The position numbers were made by a program, and so were the translations under genes. Under the pieces are notes generated by a model, which was not told where the DNA came from, made no database searches, and saw nothing but the letters and a program-made list of their open reading frames with translations. From Pseudorhodoplanes sp. (GTDB lineage Bacteria > Pseudomonadota > Alphaproteobacteria > Rhizobiales > Xanthobacteraceae), in assembly GCA_019187085.1 (NCBI GenBank), contig JABARS010000013.1:1-64000 (forward strand): a stretch of 64,000 bases of DNA, written 5' to 3'. Position 1 is the first letter of the stretch; every line of letters starts with the position of its first letter. Shown in pieces: positions 1 through 7,977 of the stretch.

Positions 1-823
1 GCGCGGCCTCGGGCGCGGCGCGCGGGGCGGCTTGCGGCGTTTGTTGGGCCTGCGGCGCCGGGACTGGCGTTTGCGGTGTCGCTTGCACCGCTGCGCCGGA
101 CGCCGAAGCAAGAAAGGCGATGAGGTTGGTGCGCTCGCTTTCCAGGCGCAGACCCGGGAACGCCATCTTGTTTTTTGGAATGAAGGTCTGCGGCGCCTCG
201 AGATATTGATGCAGCGCGTCCGCATTCCAGACGACGCCAGAATCCTTGAGAGCCGGCGAGTAGCTAAAACCCTGCACCTGTCCCGCCGGACGCCCGAACA
301 CGCCCGCGAGACTGGGACCGATGAGATTCCTGCCGGCATCGAGCGAGTGGCAGGCCTGGCATTTGCGGTACGCCTGCCGGCCCGCCTCGACATCGCCTGC
401 GACGGCCGGCGCGCCCTGCGCCTGGCCCGCGGGCTTCACCGGAGCGGCGGGCTGCGACTGCGCCTGCGGGGATTGCGCCTGCGGCGCCGGCTGGTGCTGG
501 GCATGCACAGACGGAGCAGGAGGTGTTGCGGGCTGGGTCTGCGACTGGGGTTGCGGCTGCGGGGGTTGTGTCTGGGGGCCGGCCTGCGGGGGCTGCGACG
601 TCGCCGCCTGTCGCGGCGGCGGCGCGGGCGAGGGCGCATTCTGCCGATCAGGGACGGCGGTCGCGTTACCGGTGGTCGCGGCGGGCGGGGCGGCCTGCTG
701 CGATTGATCCGCCTGATCGCCCGAGAAATGGATCGAGGAGACGACGAGAAGTCCGACCACTACGACCAGTCCGGCCAGCAAGACATACCACGCGCGCAAT
801 TGCTTCAGCAGTCGGGCAATCAT
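1..823 (-). CDS. Membrane-anchored class I cytochrome c (3' end beyond window)
   Basis: An electron carrier that should sit in the periplasm, tethered to the inner membrane and passing electrons between respiratory complexes. The start ATG follows a strong AGGAGG site. Residues about 13-30 form an uncleaved hydrophobic anchor. Residues about 35-145 are a Pro/Gln/Ala-rich linker. The haem domain follows, with CQACH at 155-159, GPSLAGVFGR near 169 and the Met ligand in KNKMAFPGL near 220. A second Pro/Gln/Ala-rich stretch begins after the haem domain and leaves the window, so the C-terminus is not seen. The plan resembles CycM/cytochrome cy, with a longer linker than I know for that family. The class is certain; the exact partner is not. 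Confidence 0.85.
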   Translation of the reverse strand, partial: MIARLLKQLRAWYVLLAGLVVVVGLLVVSSIHFSGDQADQSQQAAPPAATTGNATAVPDRQNAPSPAPPPRQAATSQPPQAGPQTQPPQPQPQSQTQPATPPAPSVHAQHQPAPQAQSPQAQSQPAAPVKPAGQAQGAPAVAGDVEAGRQAYRKCQACHSLDAGRNLIGPSLAGVFGRPAGQVQGFSYSPALKDSGVVWNADALHQYLEAPQTFIPKNKMAFPGLRLESERTNLIAFLASASGAAVQATPQTPVPAPQAQQTPQAAPRAAPEAA

Positions 824-889
824 CGGGCCGCCTCCTCGCAGCATAACAGCAGACCGCCGGCATGGTTCCCGACCGGAGCGGGCGCGAAG

Positions 890-1275
890 CGCGCGAGCCG
901 GCCGCACGTCATCCCGGCCATTCGCGAAAGCGAAGGAGCCGGGATCGTTTTCAGATGTCGCATGCGACTGCAATTCGGAAAGCGGTCCCGGCTCTCGCTT
1001 CGCCCGGCCGGGACGACGGACCGTGCAGCCCATGGGGAGCGCGATCCCGGGTCTGCGGCGTACCGCTGCGCTGCGCCGCGCCCGGAATGACGTCTCTCCC
1101 GGCCTCATGGTGAGGAGCGTTGCGCAGCAGCGCGTCTCGAACCATGAGGCCGGAGCCTCGCAGCGCGCGGACCTCATCCTTCGAGATGCGGCGGCGAGAG
1201 GCTCGCCCAAACGAAAAACGGCGGGCTTTCCCCGCCGCTTTCTTTGCGATGGATGGCCGGGTCAAGCCCAGCAAT
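890..1275. repeat. Intergenic palindromic repeats between cytochrome c and rpoD genes
   Basis: This 460-base gene-free stretch consists of inverted repeats. Near 905-947 a CATCCCGGC arm faces a GCCGGGATCG arm. At 1101-1153 CCTCATGG...CCATGAGG encloses TGAGGAGCG and GTCTCGAACC. At 1250-1275 there is a GATGGATGGCCGGGTCAAGCCC unit (written here as overlapping parts GATGGATGG and GGGTCAAGCCC). Related units recur near 24.5 and 28.4 kb. Open frames through here are reading of repeats rather than genes. Confidence 0.7.
1213..1238 (-). terminator. Intrinsic terminator of rpoD
   Basis: On the minus strand a GCGGCGGGG/CCCGCCG stem with an AAAG loop is followed by TTTTT, about 50 bases after the rpoD stop. 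Confidence 0.85.
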
Positions 1276-1284
1276 GACGCCGAA

Positions 1285-3750
1285 TTAATTGTCGAGGAAC
1301 GAGCGCAATTTGCGCGACCTACTCGGATGCTTCAGCTTGCGCAGCGCCTTCGCCTCGATCTGGCGGATGCGTTCGCGCGTCACCGAGAATTGCTGGCCGA
1401 CTTCCTCCAGCGTGTGGTCGGTGTTCATGCCGATCCCGAAGCGCATGCGCAGCACGCGCTCCTCACGCGGGGTGAGCGAAGCGAGCACGCGCGTCGTCGT
1501 CTCGCGCAGGTTGGACTGGATCGCGGCATCAATGGGCAGGATCGCGTTCTTGTCCTCGATGAAGTCGCCGAGGTGCGAATCCTCCTCGTCGCCGATCGGG
1601 GTCTCGAGCGACAGCGGCTCCTTGGCGATCTTGAGAACCTTGCGCACCTTCTCCAGCGGCATGCCGAGCTTCTCGGCAAGTTCCTCCGGGGTGGGCTCGC
1701 GGCCGATCTCATTGAGCATCTGGCGCGAGGTGCGCACGATCTTGTTGATGGTCTCGATCATGTGCACGGGAATCCGGATGGTGCGCGCCTGGTCGGCGAT
1801 CGAGCGCGTGATCGCCTGCCGAATCCACCAGGTCGCATACGTGGAGAACTTGTAGCCGCGGCGGTATTCGAACTTGTCGACCGCCTTCATCAGGCCGATG
1901 TTGCCTTCCTGGATCAGGTCGAGGAACTGCAGGCCGCGGTTGGTGTACTTCTTGGCGATGGAGATGACGAGGCGAAGGTTCGCCTCCACCATTTCCTTCT
2001 TGGCCTGGCGCGCCTCGCGCTCGCCCTTCTGCACCGCGTGCACGATCTTGCGGAACTCGCCGATCTCAAGGCCGGTCTCGCTCGCCAGCGCATGGATCTC
2101 GCCGCGGATCGCCTTTACCTTCTCCTTGTCGCGCGCGATCAGGTTCTTCCAGCCTTTGGCGGACAGTTTGGAGACGCGGTTGAGCCAGCGCGGATCGAGC
2201 TCGGAGCCGATATAGTTGCGCAGGAAGTCGTCGCGCGCGACGCCGTGGCTCTCCGACAGCCGCATCAGCCGGCCTTCGAGGCCGACGAGACGCTTGTTGA
2301 TGTCGTAGAGCTGCTCGACGAGGCTGTCGATGCGCGCCTGGTTGAGGCGCAGCGATTTCACCGCCGCGATGATCTCGTCCTTGAGCTTCTTGTACTTGCG
2401 CTCCTGCGAGGGCGAGAGCGAATCCGATTTCAGGCGCAGCTCGATGTCCTGCTCCTGCAGGCGGCGCAGTCGCTTGTATTCGCTCGCCACCGTGTCGAAG
2501 GTCTCGAGCACCTTCGGCTTCAACTCGGCCTCGATCGCGGCGAGCGACATCGAATTCTCGAAGTCGTCCTCCTCCATGTCGGCTTCGGCGGCGGCTTCCG
2601 CCGGGTCCTTCTCGCCGCCCTCCTCGCCCTCGGCGGGCGGGGCGGCGCGGAAGGGGGTCGGCTGGGGCGGCGCGGACGGCGGGGACGCCTGCTGGGCGAG
2701 GCCCGCCACCGGCGACTGGCCGGGCAGCGGCTGGCCGTCGGGGCCCACGGGCGCGGGAATGTTCTTGGCGTCCGGGCCGGCATAGGTCGCTTCCAGGTCG
2801 ATGATGTCGCGCAGGAAGACCTTTCCTTCGTTCAGCTCGTCGCGCCAGATGATGATGGCCTGGAAGGTGAGCGGGCTTTCGCACAGCCCCGCGATCATCG
2901 CCTCGCGGCCGGCCTCGATGCGCTTGGCGATGGCGATCTCGCCCTCGCGCGAGAGCAGCTCCACCGAACCCATTTCGCGCAGATACATGCGCACGGGATC
3001 GTCGGTGCGTTCGGAGGGTTCCTTCTCGGACTTGACCAGCGGCTTGGCCGAAATCTCGACGAGATCACCGCCTTCCTCCTCGTCCTCCTCCTCTTTCTCC
3101 TCGTCGCTCTGGTCGGCGTCTTCCTGCTCGATGACGTTGATGCCCATTTCGGACAGCATCGAGAGCGTGTCCTCGATCTGCTCGGAGGTGACCTCTTCCG
3201 ACGGCATCACGGCATTGAGCTGCTCATAGGTGACATAGCCGCGCTTCTTGGCGAGCTTGATCATGCGCTTGACGGCGGCGTCGGACAGATCGAGCAACGG
3301 CAGCGGCGTGTCGGGACCGGCCTCGGCGTCCTTCTCGGCGGTCTCTTCCTTCTGGTTGCCGGCGCGCGCGCGCGCGGCCACCGCCTCACGCATGGCCGCG
3401 GCATTGGCGGCGGCGAAAGAGGTCTCGGGCGCGGCCGCCCCGTCGCCTTTGCCGGCGGACCTGGCGGACGCGGGCTTGGGCGTTACAGGCTTGGACGTTG
3501 CGGATCTGGGCGCTGCGGCTTTGGCGGGCGGGGCTTTCGGCGCGGGCTTTGCGGCGGCGACCGGCTTTACCGGCGTCTTCGCCGGTGCTTTCGCGGGCGC
3601 GCGGCCGGCCGGCGCCTTGCCGGCAGGGCGACGGGCGGACGCCTTAGCGGCCGACTTCGACGCCGGCTTGGCAGTCGACTTCGACGCCGTCTTGGACGCC
3701 TTGGCCTTGCCTGCCGATTTGGATGCCGCTTTCGCCGATTTGCCTGCCAT
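1285..3750 (-). CDS. rpoD: RNA polymerase housekeeping sigma factor (sigma-70)
   Basis: The primary sigma factor, which gives RNA polymerase its -10/-35 recognition. At 821 residues it is much longer than common alphaproteobacterial RpoD. Residues 1 to about 105 are a Lys/Ala/Pro-rich, histone-H1-like tail. Region 1.1 begins near 150 ([20 protein letters not shown]). Region 1.2 is [11 protein letters not shown]. The non-conserved insert carries an acidic and Pro-rich segment. Regions 2-4 include [20 protein letters not shown], the [11 protein letters not shown] segment and the C-terminal [17 protein letters not shown] helix-turn-helix. I chose the ATG because AGGAG lies 7 bases upstream; the TTG one codon earlier is too close. 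It follows dnaG on the same strand, the usual macromolecular-synthesis arrangement. Confidence 0.98.
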   Translation of the reverse strand: MAGKSAKAASKSAGKAKASKTASKSTAKPASKSAAKASARRPAGKAPAGRAPAKAPAKTPVKPVAAAKPAPKAPPAKAAAPRSATSKPVTPKPASARSAGKGDGAAAPETSFAAANAAAMREAVAARARAGNQKEETAEKDAEAGPDTPLPLLDLSDAAVKRMIKLAKKRGYVTYEQLNAVMPSEEVTSEQIEDTLSMLSEMGINVIEQEDADQSDEEKEEEDEEEGGDLVEISAKPLVKSEKEPSERTDDPVRMYLREMGSVELLSREGEIAIAKRIEAGREAMIAGLCESPLTFQAIIIWRDELNEGKVFLRDIIDLEATYAGPDAKNIPAPVGPDGQPLPGQSPVAGLAQQASPPSAPPQPTPFRAAPPAEGEEGGEKDPAEAAAEADMEEDDFENSMSLAAIEAELKPKVLETFDTVASEYKRLRRLQEQDIELRLKSDSLSPSQERKYKKLKDEIIAAVKSLRLNQARIDSLVEQLYDINKRLVGLEGRLMRLSESHGVARDDFLRNYIGSELDPRWLNRVSKLSAKGWKNLIARDKEKVKAIRGEIHALASETGLEIGEFRKIVHAVQKGEREARQAKKEMVEANLRLVISIAKKYTNRGLQFLDLIQEGNIGLMKAVDKFEYRRGYKFSTYATWWIRQAITRSIADQARTIRIPVHMIETINKIVRTSRQMLNEIGREPTPEELAEKLGMPLEKVRKVLKIAKEPLSLETPIGDEEDSHLGDFIEDKNAILPIDAAIQSNLRETTTRVLASLTPREERVLRMRFGIGMNTDHTLEEVGQQFSVTRERIRQIEAKALRKLKHPSRSRKLRSFLDN

Positions 3751-3961
3751 CAACTCTCTCCTGCGGCGCGCTCGCGCCGTCCCGGGCCACCTCTCGGGAT
3801 ACCGCCTGGAATACCGTGTCCCCGCAGCCGTCCCCGCGGACCGCCCGCCTGCCGCGGGCGAAACCGCCGACTCAAGACCGGGACTTTTGTCAGCGGTCCC
3901 TTAAGCCCCGTTTAACCCAACCGCCACCTGTAAATTCGCCCACAACCGAAAAAAGGCCGCC

Positions 3962-5884
3962 CTAAACGCTGCGAACCGGGCGCCCGGACAATATGCCGAA
4001 GCCTTCGATCAGCGCCTCGGTTCCCTCGAGCGCCTGAAGCCTTTCCTGCACGTCCCGGATCCAGGCCCAGTTCGCCTCGCTCGGGTCCTCTCCGAGCGCG
4101 CGTTCGGCGTCCTTGAGCTCCTTATTTAACGTACGCTTCTTGCGATGCAAGGTAACGACATGCGCCCACCATTGCACCACGTCCTCCCCGGCCGCGCCGG
4201 CATGGGCGGGCCAGTCGGAAGCATGGGTGATGGCCGTTTTCACCCGCGTCAGCAGGCTGTCCAGCCCGCGCCGGATCAGCGCCGCCTGCAGGGCCGCTGA
4301 ATCGACGGCCGCCTCGTCGGCTCCCGCTTCCAGGATCGCGCGCCGCATCAGGTCGGCCTCGGCATGGATGAAATCGAGTTCGGCGAATTCCTCGGCGTGC
4401 GCTTCCAGAAGCCAGGGATGATGGATGACCGCGAACAGGATGAGCGCTTCGCGCGGGGGCAGCGCGCTCTTGAAGCCGCGCACCAGCGGGCTGACCGGCA
4501 AGCGCGGCGACAGCGGCGCGAACGGCTCGCGCGCGGCGCGCGCCCCGCGGCCGGCATTCCTCTGATAGCCGCGATCGTAGCCGCGGCCGCGCTCGTAAGG
4601 CGCGTTCGCCGCGATCGGCGAGAACAGTGCACGCACCCGCGCCTCGAAATCCTGCCGGTAATATTTGCGCACGGCCTCTTCGCGGATCGTGCCGACGATC
4701 TCGTTCAGCCGCTTTTCGAGCGCCGCGCGGCGCTCCGGCGTATCGAAGGAGGCCGACTCGGTCTCGCGCATCCAGATCATGTCGGCGAGCGGGCGGGCGC
4801 TCGCGAGCACCTCGGCAATCGCCTCGCGGCCGCCGGCGCGCGCCAGATCGTCGGGGTCCTGGCCTTCCGGCAGTAGCGCAAACGACAGGCTCTTGCCGGG
4901 CGACAGTCTCGGCAGCGCCAGATCGGCGGCGCGATAGGCCGCGCGCCGGCCGGCGCCGTCGCCGTCGAAACACAGCACCGGCTCGTCCGCCATCTTCCAG
5001 AGGAAGGAAAGCTGGTCTTCGGTCAAAGCGGTGCCGAGCGGAGCGACGGTTGCCGGAAAGCCCGCCGTCACCATCGCGATGACGTCGACATAGCCTTCGA
5101 CCACGATCAGCGGCGCGCCGTCGTGGCAGGCCTTGCGCGCGGCCGCGCCGTTATAGAGGTTCGCGCCCTTGTGGAAGAGCGGGGTCTCCGGCGAGTTGAG
5201 ATATTTCGCCGACACGTCGGGATCGAGCGCGCGGCCGCCGAACGCGATCACCCGCCCGCGCCAGTCGGTGATCGGGAACATGACGCGGTCGCGGAAGCGG
5301 TCGTAGGGAACGGGGATGTCGTCGCCAGCAATCACGAGGCCGGCCTCGATCATGTCCTCGACCGCAATGCCGTGGCTGCCCAGATGCTCCTTGAGCGCAA
5401 AGCGTTCGGGCGGCGCATAGCCGAGGCGGAATTGCAGTTGCGTCGCCGGCGCGATGCCGCGGTCGGCGAGATAGCCGCGCGCCCTGGCGCCGGCGCGCGC
5501 GGCCAGCGTCGCCTCGAAGAATTTGGCGGCAAGCTCGACGACGTCGTGCAGCGTCTTGCGGCGCTGATCGCGCACGTCGTCCTCGCGCGAATAGGCCGGC
5601 AGCGGCACGCCGGCCATCGAAGCCAGCCGCTCCACCGCCTCCGGGAAGGTCACGCCCTCCGTCAGCATCACGAAGTCGAAAATGCTGCCGTTCTTGCCGG
5701 AGGAAAAATCGAACCAGGCCTGTTTCTGGTCGTTGACGAAAAACGAGGGTGTCTTTTCCTGATTGAAGGGCGACAGGCCCTTCCACTCCCGCCCCGCTTT
5801 CTTGAGCTTCACCCGCCGGCCGACGACCTCCGACACGGGAAGCCGGGCGCGCAGCTCGTCGAGGAATTGAGGCGAATAGCGCAT
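3962..5884 (-). CDS. dnaG: DNA primase
   Basis: Makes RNA primers at the replication fork with the DnaB helicase. The 640 residues contain the N-terminal zinc-ribbon fold (residues about 5-95), the RNA polymerase core with a TOPRIM region (EGYVDV near 263, DGDGAG near 307) and a C-terminal helicase-binding part. The usual Cys/His zinc ligands are absent: the corresponding stretch reads GLSPFNQEKTPSF and FDFSSGKNG at residues 36-66. As I recall, this loss is common in the Hyphomicrobiales, so it is probably a lineage trait and not damage. The 211-base gap to rpoD shows no clear terminator, so the two genes could be cotranscribed, although rpoD may also have its own promoter there. Confidence 0.97.
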   Translation of the reverse strand: MRYSPQFLDELRARLPVSEVVGRRVKLKKAGREWKGLSPFNQEKTPSFFVNDQKQAWFDFSSGKNGSIFDFVMLTEGVTFPEAVERLASMAGVPLPAYSREDDVRDQRRKTLHDVVELAAKFFEATLAARAGARARGYLADRGIAPATQLQFRLGYAPPERFALKEHLGSHGIAVEDMIEAGLVIAGDDIPVPYDRFRDRVMFPITDWRGRVIAFGGRALDPDVSAKYLNSPETPLFHKGANLYNGAAARKACHDGAPLIVVEGYVDVIAMVTAGFPATVAPLGTALTEDQLSFLWKMADEPVLCFDGDGAGRRAAYRAADLALPRLSPGKSLSFALLPEGQDPDDLARAGGREAIAEVLASARPLADMIWMRETESASFDTPERRAALEKRLNEIVGTIREEAVRKYYRQDFEARVRALFSPIAANAPYERGRGYDRGYQRNAGRGARAAREPFAPLSPRLPVSPLVRGFKSALPPREALILFAVIHHPWLLEAHAEEFAELDFIHAEADLMRRAILEAGADEAAVDSAALQAALIRRGLDSLLTRVKTAITHASDWPAHAGAAGEDVVQWWAHVVTLHRKKRTLNKELKDAERALGEDPSEANWAWIRDVQERLQALEGTEALIEGFGILSGRPVRSV

Positions 5885-6041
5885 GGATGCGGGCGGCGAC
5901 GGTTCACGGTCGGTCGAGGATCGACGCCATCATAACTGCTGATTCGGGCAGGACGGCCGCACCCGCGCCGGCAGGGCGTTATTTGACTGAGAACCTTGTC
6001 TTTTCCCGGTTATCCACATGCTGCATGGGTTTCCGGGCGCC

Positions 6042-6070
6042 TTGCCTGTGAAAATACATTCGTATATACA
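6042..6070 (+). promoter_or_regulatory. Promoter and likely operator of brnTA
   Basis: TTGCCT (6042-6047) and TATACA (6065-6070) are 17 bases apart. The palindromes GTATATAC (6062-6069) and CATATG (6069-6074) cover the -10 region, where a BrnT-BrnA complex would be expected to bind for autorepression. Known modules of this family are autorepressed; the operator here is inferred. Confidence 0.6.
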
Positions 6071-6096
6071 TATGAGAAACCCCGGCGAGCCGACCA

Positions 6097-6396
6097 ATGG
6101 CGGAAAACTTTGACGACCGCTTTGCAGCCGCGGGGAAATTCGAATGGGATGAAAACAAGCGGCTGACAAACATCGCCAAGCACGGCGTGGATTTCATCGA
6201 CGCTGCGATGATTTTCTCGGACCTCCGGCATTTCACGTATCGGTCCGCGCAACCATCAAGCGAGCCGCGCCTCGTCACCGTCGACATGGTGCGAAGCCGG
6301 TTGCTGGCCGTCGTCACAACGCCACGAGGCGACAAGCTGAGGATCATTTCCGTACGCGCGGCACGGCAGCGGGAAAAGGAACGTTATGGCAAGTAA
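6097..6396 (+). CDS. brnT: BrnT-family ribonuclease toxin
   Basis: Toxin of a type II module; BrnT proteins are small RelE-fold ribonucleases that cleave RNA and stop growth unless bound by BrnA. The 99 residues contain FEWDENKRLTNIAKHGVDF (residues about 14-32), then the RLVTVDMV and IISVRAARQREKERY segments that close the family's C-terminal strand and helix. The length is normal. The 3' end overlaps brnA by 11 bases, the usual coupling that lets BrnA be made with BrnT. Expression is probably autorepressed through the palindromes over its promoter. Confidence 0.92.
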   Translation: MAENFDDRFAAAGKFEWDENKRLTNIAKHGVDFIDAAMIFSDLRHFTYRSAQPSSEPRLVTVDMVRSRLLAVVTTPRGDKLRIISVRAARQREKERYGK

Positions 6397-6769
6397 TAAG
6401 AAGAAGAAACCCGGCGAGCACATCGTCACGCTGGTGGCGGCCCTTCCGGATGGAACCCATGTGATCGAGCATCCTGACGGCCGTCTGGAAAAGCGCGTGG
6501 GCAAAACCGACTGGGCCCGCGTCGACGCCCTGACCGACGAGGAGATCGAAGCGGCGATGGCCGACGATCCCGACTGGGCGGACCTTATCGACATCGACTG
6601 GTCGAAGGCCGTGCTGGTCGTCCCGCCGAAGAAGAAGGCGATCTCCATCCGCGTCGACGAGGACGTGCTCGATTATTTCAAGCAGCAGGGCGCCGGCTAC
6701 CAGCGCCGCATCAACGCGGTGCTGCGCTCGTTCGTAAACCAGAAGAAGAAGGACAAGAAGCGTGCGTAA
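6386..6769 (+). CDS. brnA: BrnA-family antitoxin
   Basis: Partner antitoxin that should neutralise BrnT and act as the DNA-binding repressor of the operon. The start ATG lies 5 bases after AAAGGA and inside the end of brnT. The 127 residues have a Lys-rich start, an acidic middle (EEIEAAMADDPDWADLIDID) and a C-terminal ribbon-helix-helix region: KKAISIRVDEDVLDYFKQQG, then YQRRINAVLRSF and a basic tail. It is somewhat longer at the N-terminus than minimal BrnA proteins; that first 45 residues (LPDGTHVIEHPDGRLEKR) look like a small extra domain. Confidence 0.9.
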   Translation: MASNKKKKPGEHIVTLVAALPDGTHVIEHPDGRLEKRVGKTDWARVDALTDEEIEAAMADDPDWADLIDIDWSKAVLVVPPKKKAISIRVDEDVLDYFKQQGAGYQRRINAVLRSFVNQKKKDKKRA

Positions 6770-7259
6770 GGAACGAAGCGCCCTGCACACTCCTGCCGCC
6801 GCGGCGCTGACCGGCTTACTCCTTCTCGTCGGCACGCATGCCCTCGCCGATCCGGGGCCGGCCGCCGACGTCGCCGCGATCGAGGCCTGCCTGAAGAAGG
6901 CCGAGGACGAGGACCGCTTCGGCACCGAATGCATCGGGCACCTCGCCTATCCCTGCCGCGACACGGCGCAGGGCGACATCGCAAGGACCAAGGCCTGCGC
7001 GGCGCGCGAGCTTGCCGCCTGGACGGCGCTCAAGGCAGCGGCGGTCAGGCGCGTGCAGGCCGGCGGCTTCCGGGAGATCAATGCGGCGGTCACAGAATCC
7101 GAGCAAGGTTGGATTAGGCTGCGCGACTCGCTCTGCCCGGCCTTCGACAAGGTCGAGCCCGGCACGCTGCCCGGCGACGCCACCTATTGCCGCCTGCAGA
7201 CGACGGCGCATCGCGTGCTGCTGCTGCGCAAGCTCGGCGACGCGGTGAACGAGCGCTGA
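6762..7259 (+). CDS. Periplasmic LprI-like (DUF1311-type) protein
   Basis: A secreted protein of the lysozyme-inhibitor LprI type. The GTG start lies within the end of brnA (8-base overlap), so translation is coupled to the toxin-antitoxin pair. A signal peptide ends in HALA before DPGPAADV (about residue 30). The mature part has a Cys pattern (EACLKKAE, FGTECIGHLAYPCRD, KACAARELAAW) followed by WIRLRDSLCPAFDKV and YCRLQTTAHRVLLLRKL, which match the family's helical core with two or three disulfides. Members bind or resist lysozyme in some bacteria; the function here is not proven. The stop is one base from the convergent ABC ATPase gene. Confidence 0.75.
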   Translation: MRKERSALHTPAAAALTGLLLLVGTHALADPGPAADVAAIEACLKKAEDEDRFGTECIGHLAYPCRDTAQGDIARTKACAARELAAWTALKAAAVRRVQAGGFREINAAVTESEQGWIRLRDSLCPAFDKVEPGTLPGDATYCRLQTTAHRVLLLRKLGDAVNER

Positions 7260-7260
7260 C

Positions 7261-7977
7261 TCAGCCGGCCGGGGCGCCCACCCGCCGGTCGTCGACGATG
7301 GCGCCGTCGACGAGATGCACCCGGCGGTCCATGCGCGCGGCGAAATCGAGATCGTGCGTCACCGCCACCACCGTCTTGCCGCGCTTGTCCACGAGATCGC
7401 GCAGGATCTGGAACACCTGCTCGCTGGAGACGGAATCGAGCGAGCCCGTGGGCTCGTCGGCCAGCACCACCGGCGGATCGTTGGCGAGCGAGCGCGCCAC
7501 CGCCACGCGCTGGCGCTGGCCGCCGGACATCTGGTCGGGCCGCTTGTGCATGTGGTCGCGCAGCCCGAACGCGGACAGAAGCTCCTCCGCGCGTTCCTGC
7601 ATTTCCTTCGCGGTCAGCCGGCGAAGCGCGCGCATCGGCAGCAGGACGTTGCCGAGCGCGGAGAATTCCGGCAGCAGGAAATGGAACTGGAACACGAAAC
7701 CGAGCTCCGACAATCGCATATGGGCGCGCTGGCCTTCGGTCATGCTGGCGGTGGCTTCGCCGCGGATCAGAACCTCGCCCGCGGTCGGCATGTCGAGCAG
7801 GCCGAGCAGATAGAGCAGCGAGGACTTGCCGGAGCCGGACGGCCCGGTGATGGCGACGAACTCGTTCTCGCGGACGGCGAGATCGATGTCGTGCACGAGC
7901 GTCACCGGCACGATGCCGGGCAGGATGCGGGTGACGCCGCGCGCCTCGATCAGGATGTCGCGCGCGGGCGCGCTCAT
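7261..7977 (-). CDS. ABC transporter ATP-binding protein (MacB/LolD type)
   Basis: The 238-residue nucleotide-binding subunit that powers the neighbouring permease and adaptor. Walker A is GPSGSGKSS (about residue 43), the signature is MSGGQRQRVAVAR, Walker B is PPVVLADEPTGSLD and the switch His is in VAVTHDLDFA. The start overlaps the permease stop by four bases (ATGA). The frame is open far upstream through the permease gene, but that upstream reading is a shadow; homology begins at ILIEARGVTRI. The substrate is unknown; MacB-like systems export peptides, siderophores or lipoproteins. Confidence 0.9.
   Translation of the reverse strand: MSAPARDILIEARGVTRILPGIVPVTLVHDIDLAVRENEFVAITGPSGSGKSSLLYLLGLLDMPTAGEVLIRGEATASMTEGQRAHMRLSELGFVFQFHFLLPEFSALGNVLLPMRALRRLTAKEMQERAEELLSAFGLRDHMHKRPDQMSGGQRQRVAVARSLANDPPVVLADEPTGSLDSVSSEQVFQILRDLVDKRGKTVVAVTHDLDFAARMDRRVHLVDGAIVDDRRVGAPAG

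Noticed and set aside
436..639. Low-complexity tandem DNA in the first gene considered as a repeat array or CRISPR
   Set aside because: Units are irregular and encode the cytochrome linker; no constant repeat and variable spacer pattern exists.
862..1277. Small open frames between the cytochrome and rpoD genes
   Set aside because: They follow inverted repeats, lack ribosome sites and show repeat-derived residues.
1120..3915. A 930-codon plus-strand frame over rpoD
   Set aside because: It begins in intergenic repeats and mirrors rpoD codons; no motif is present.
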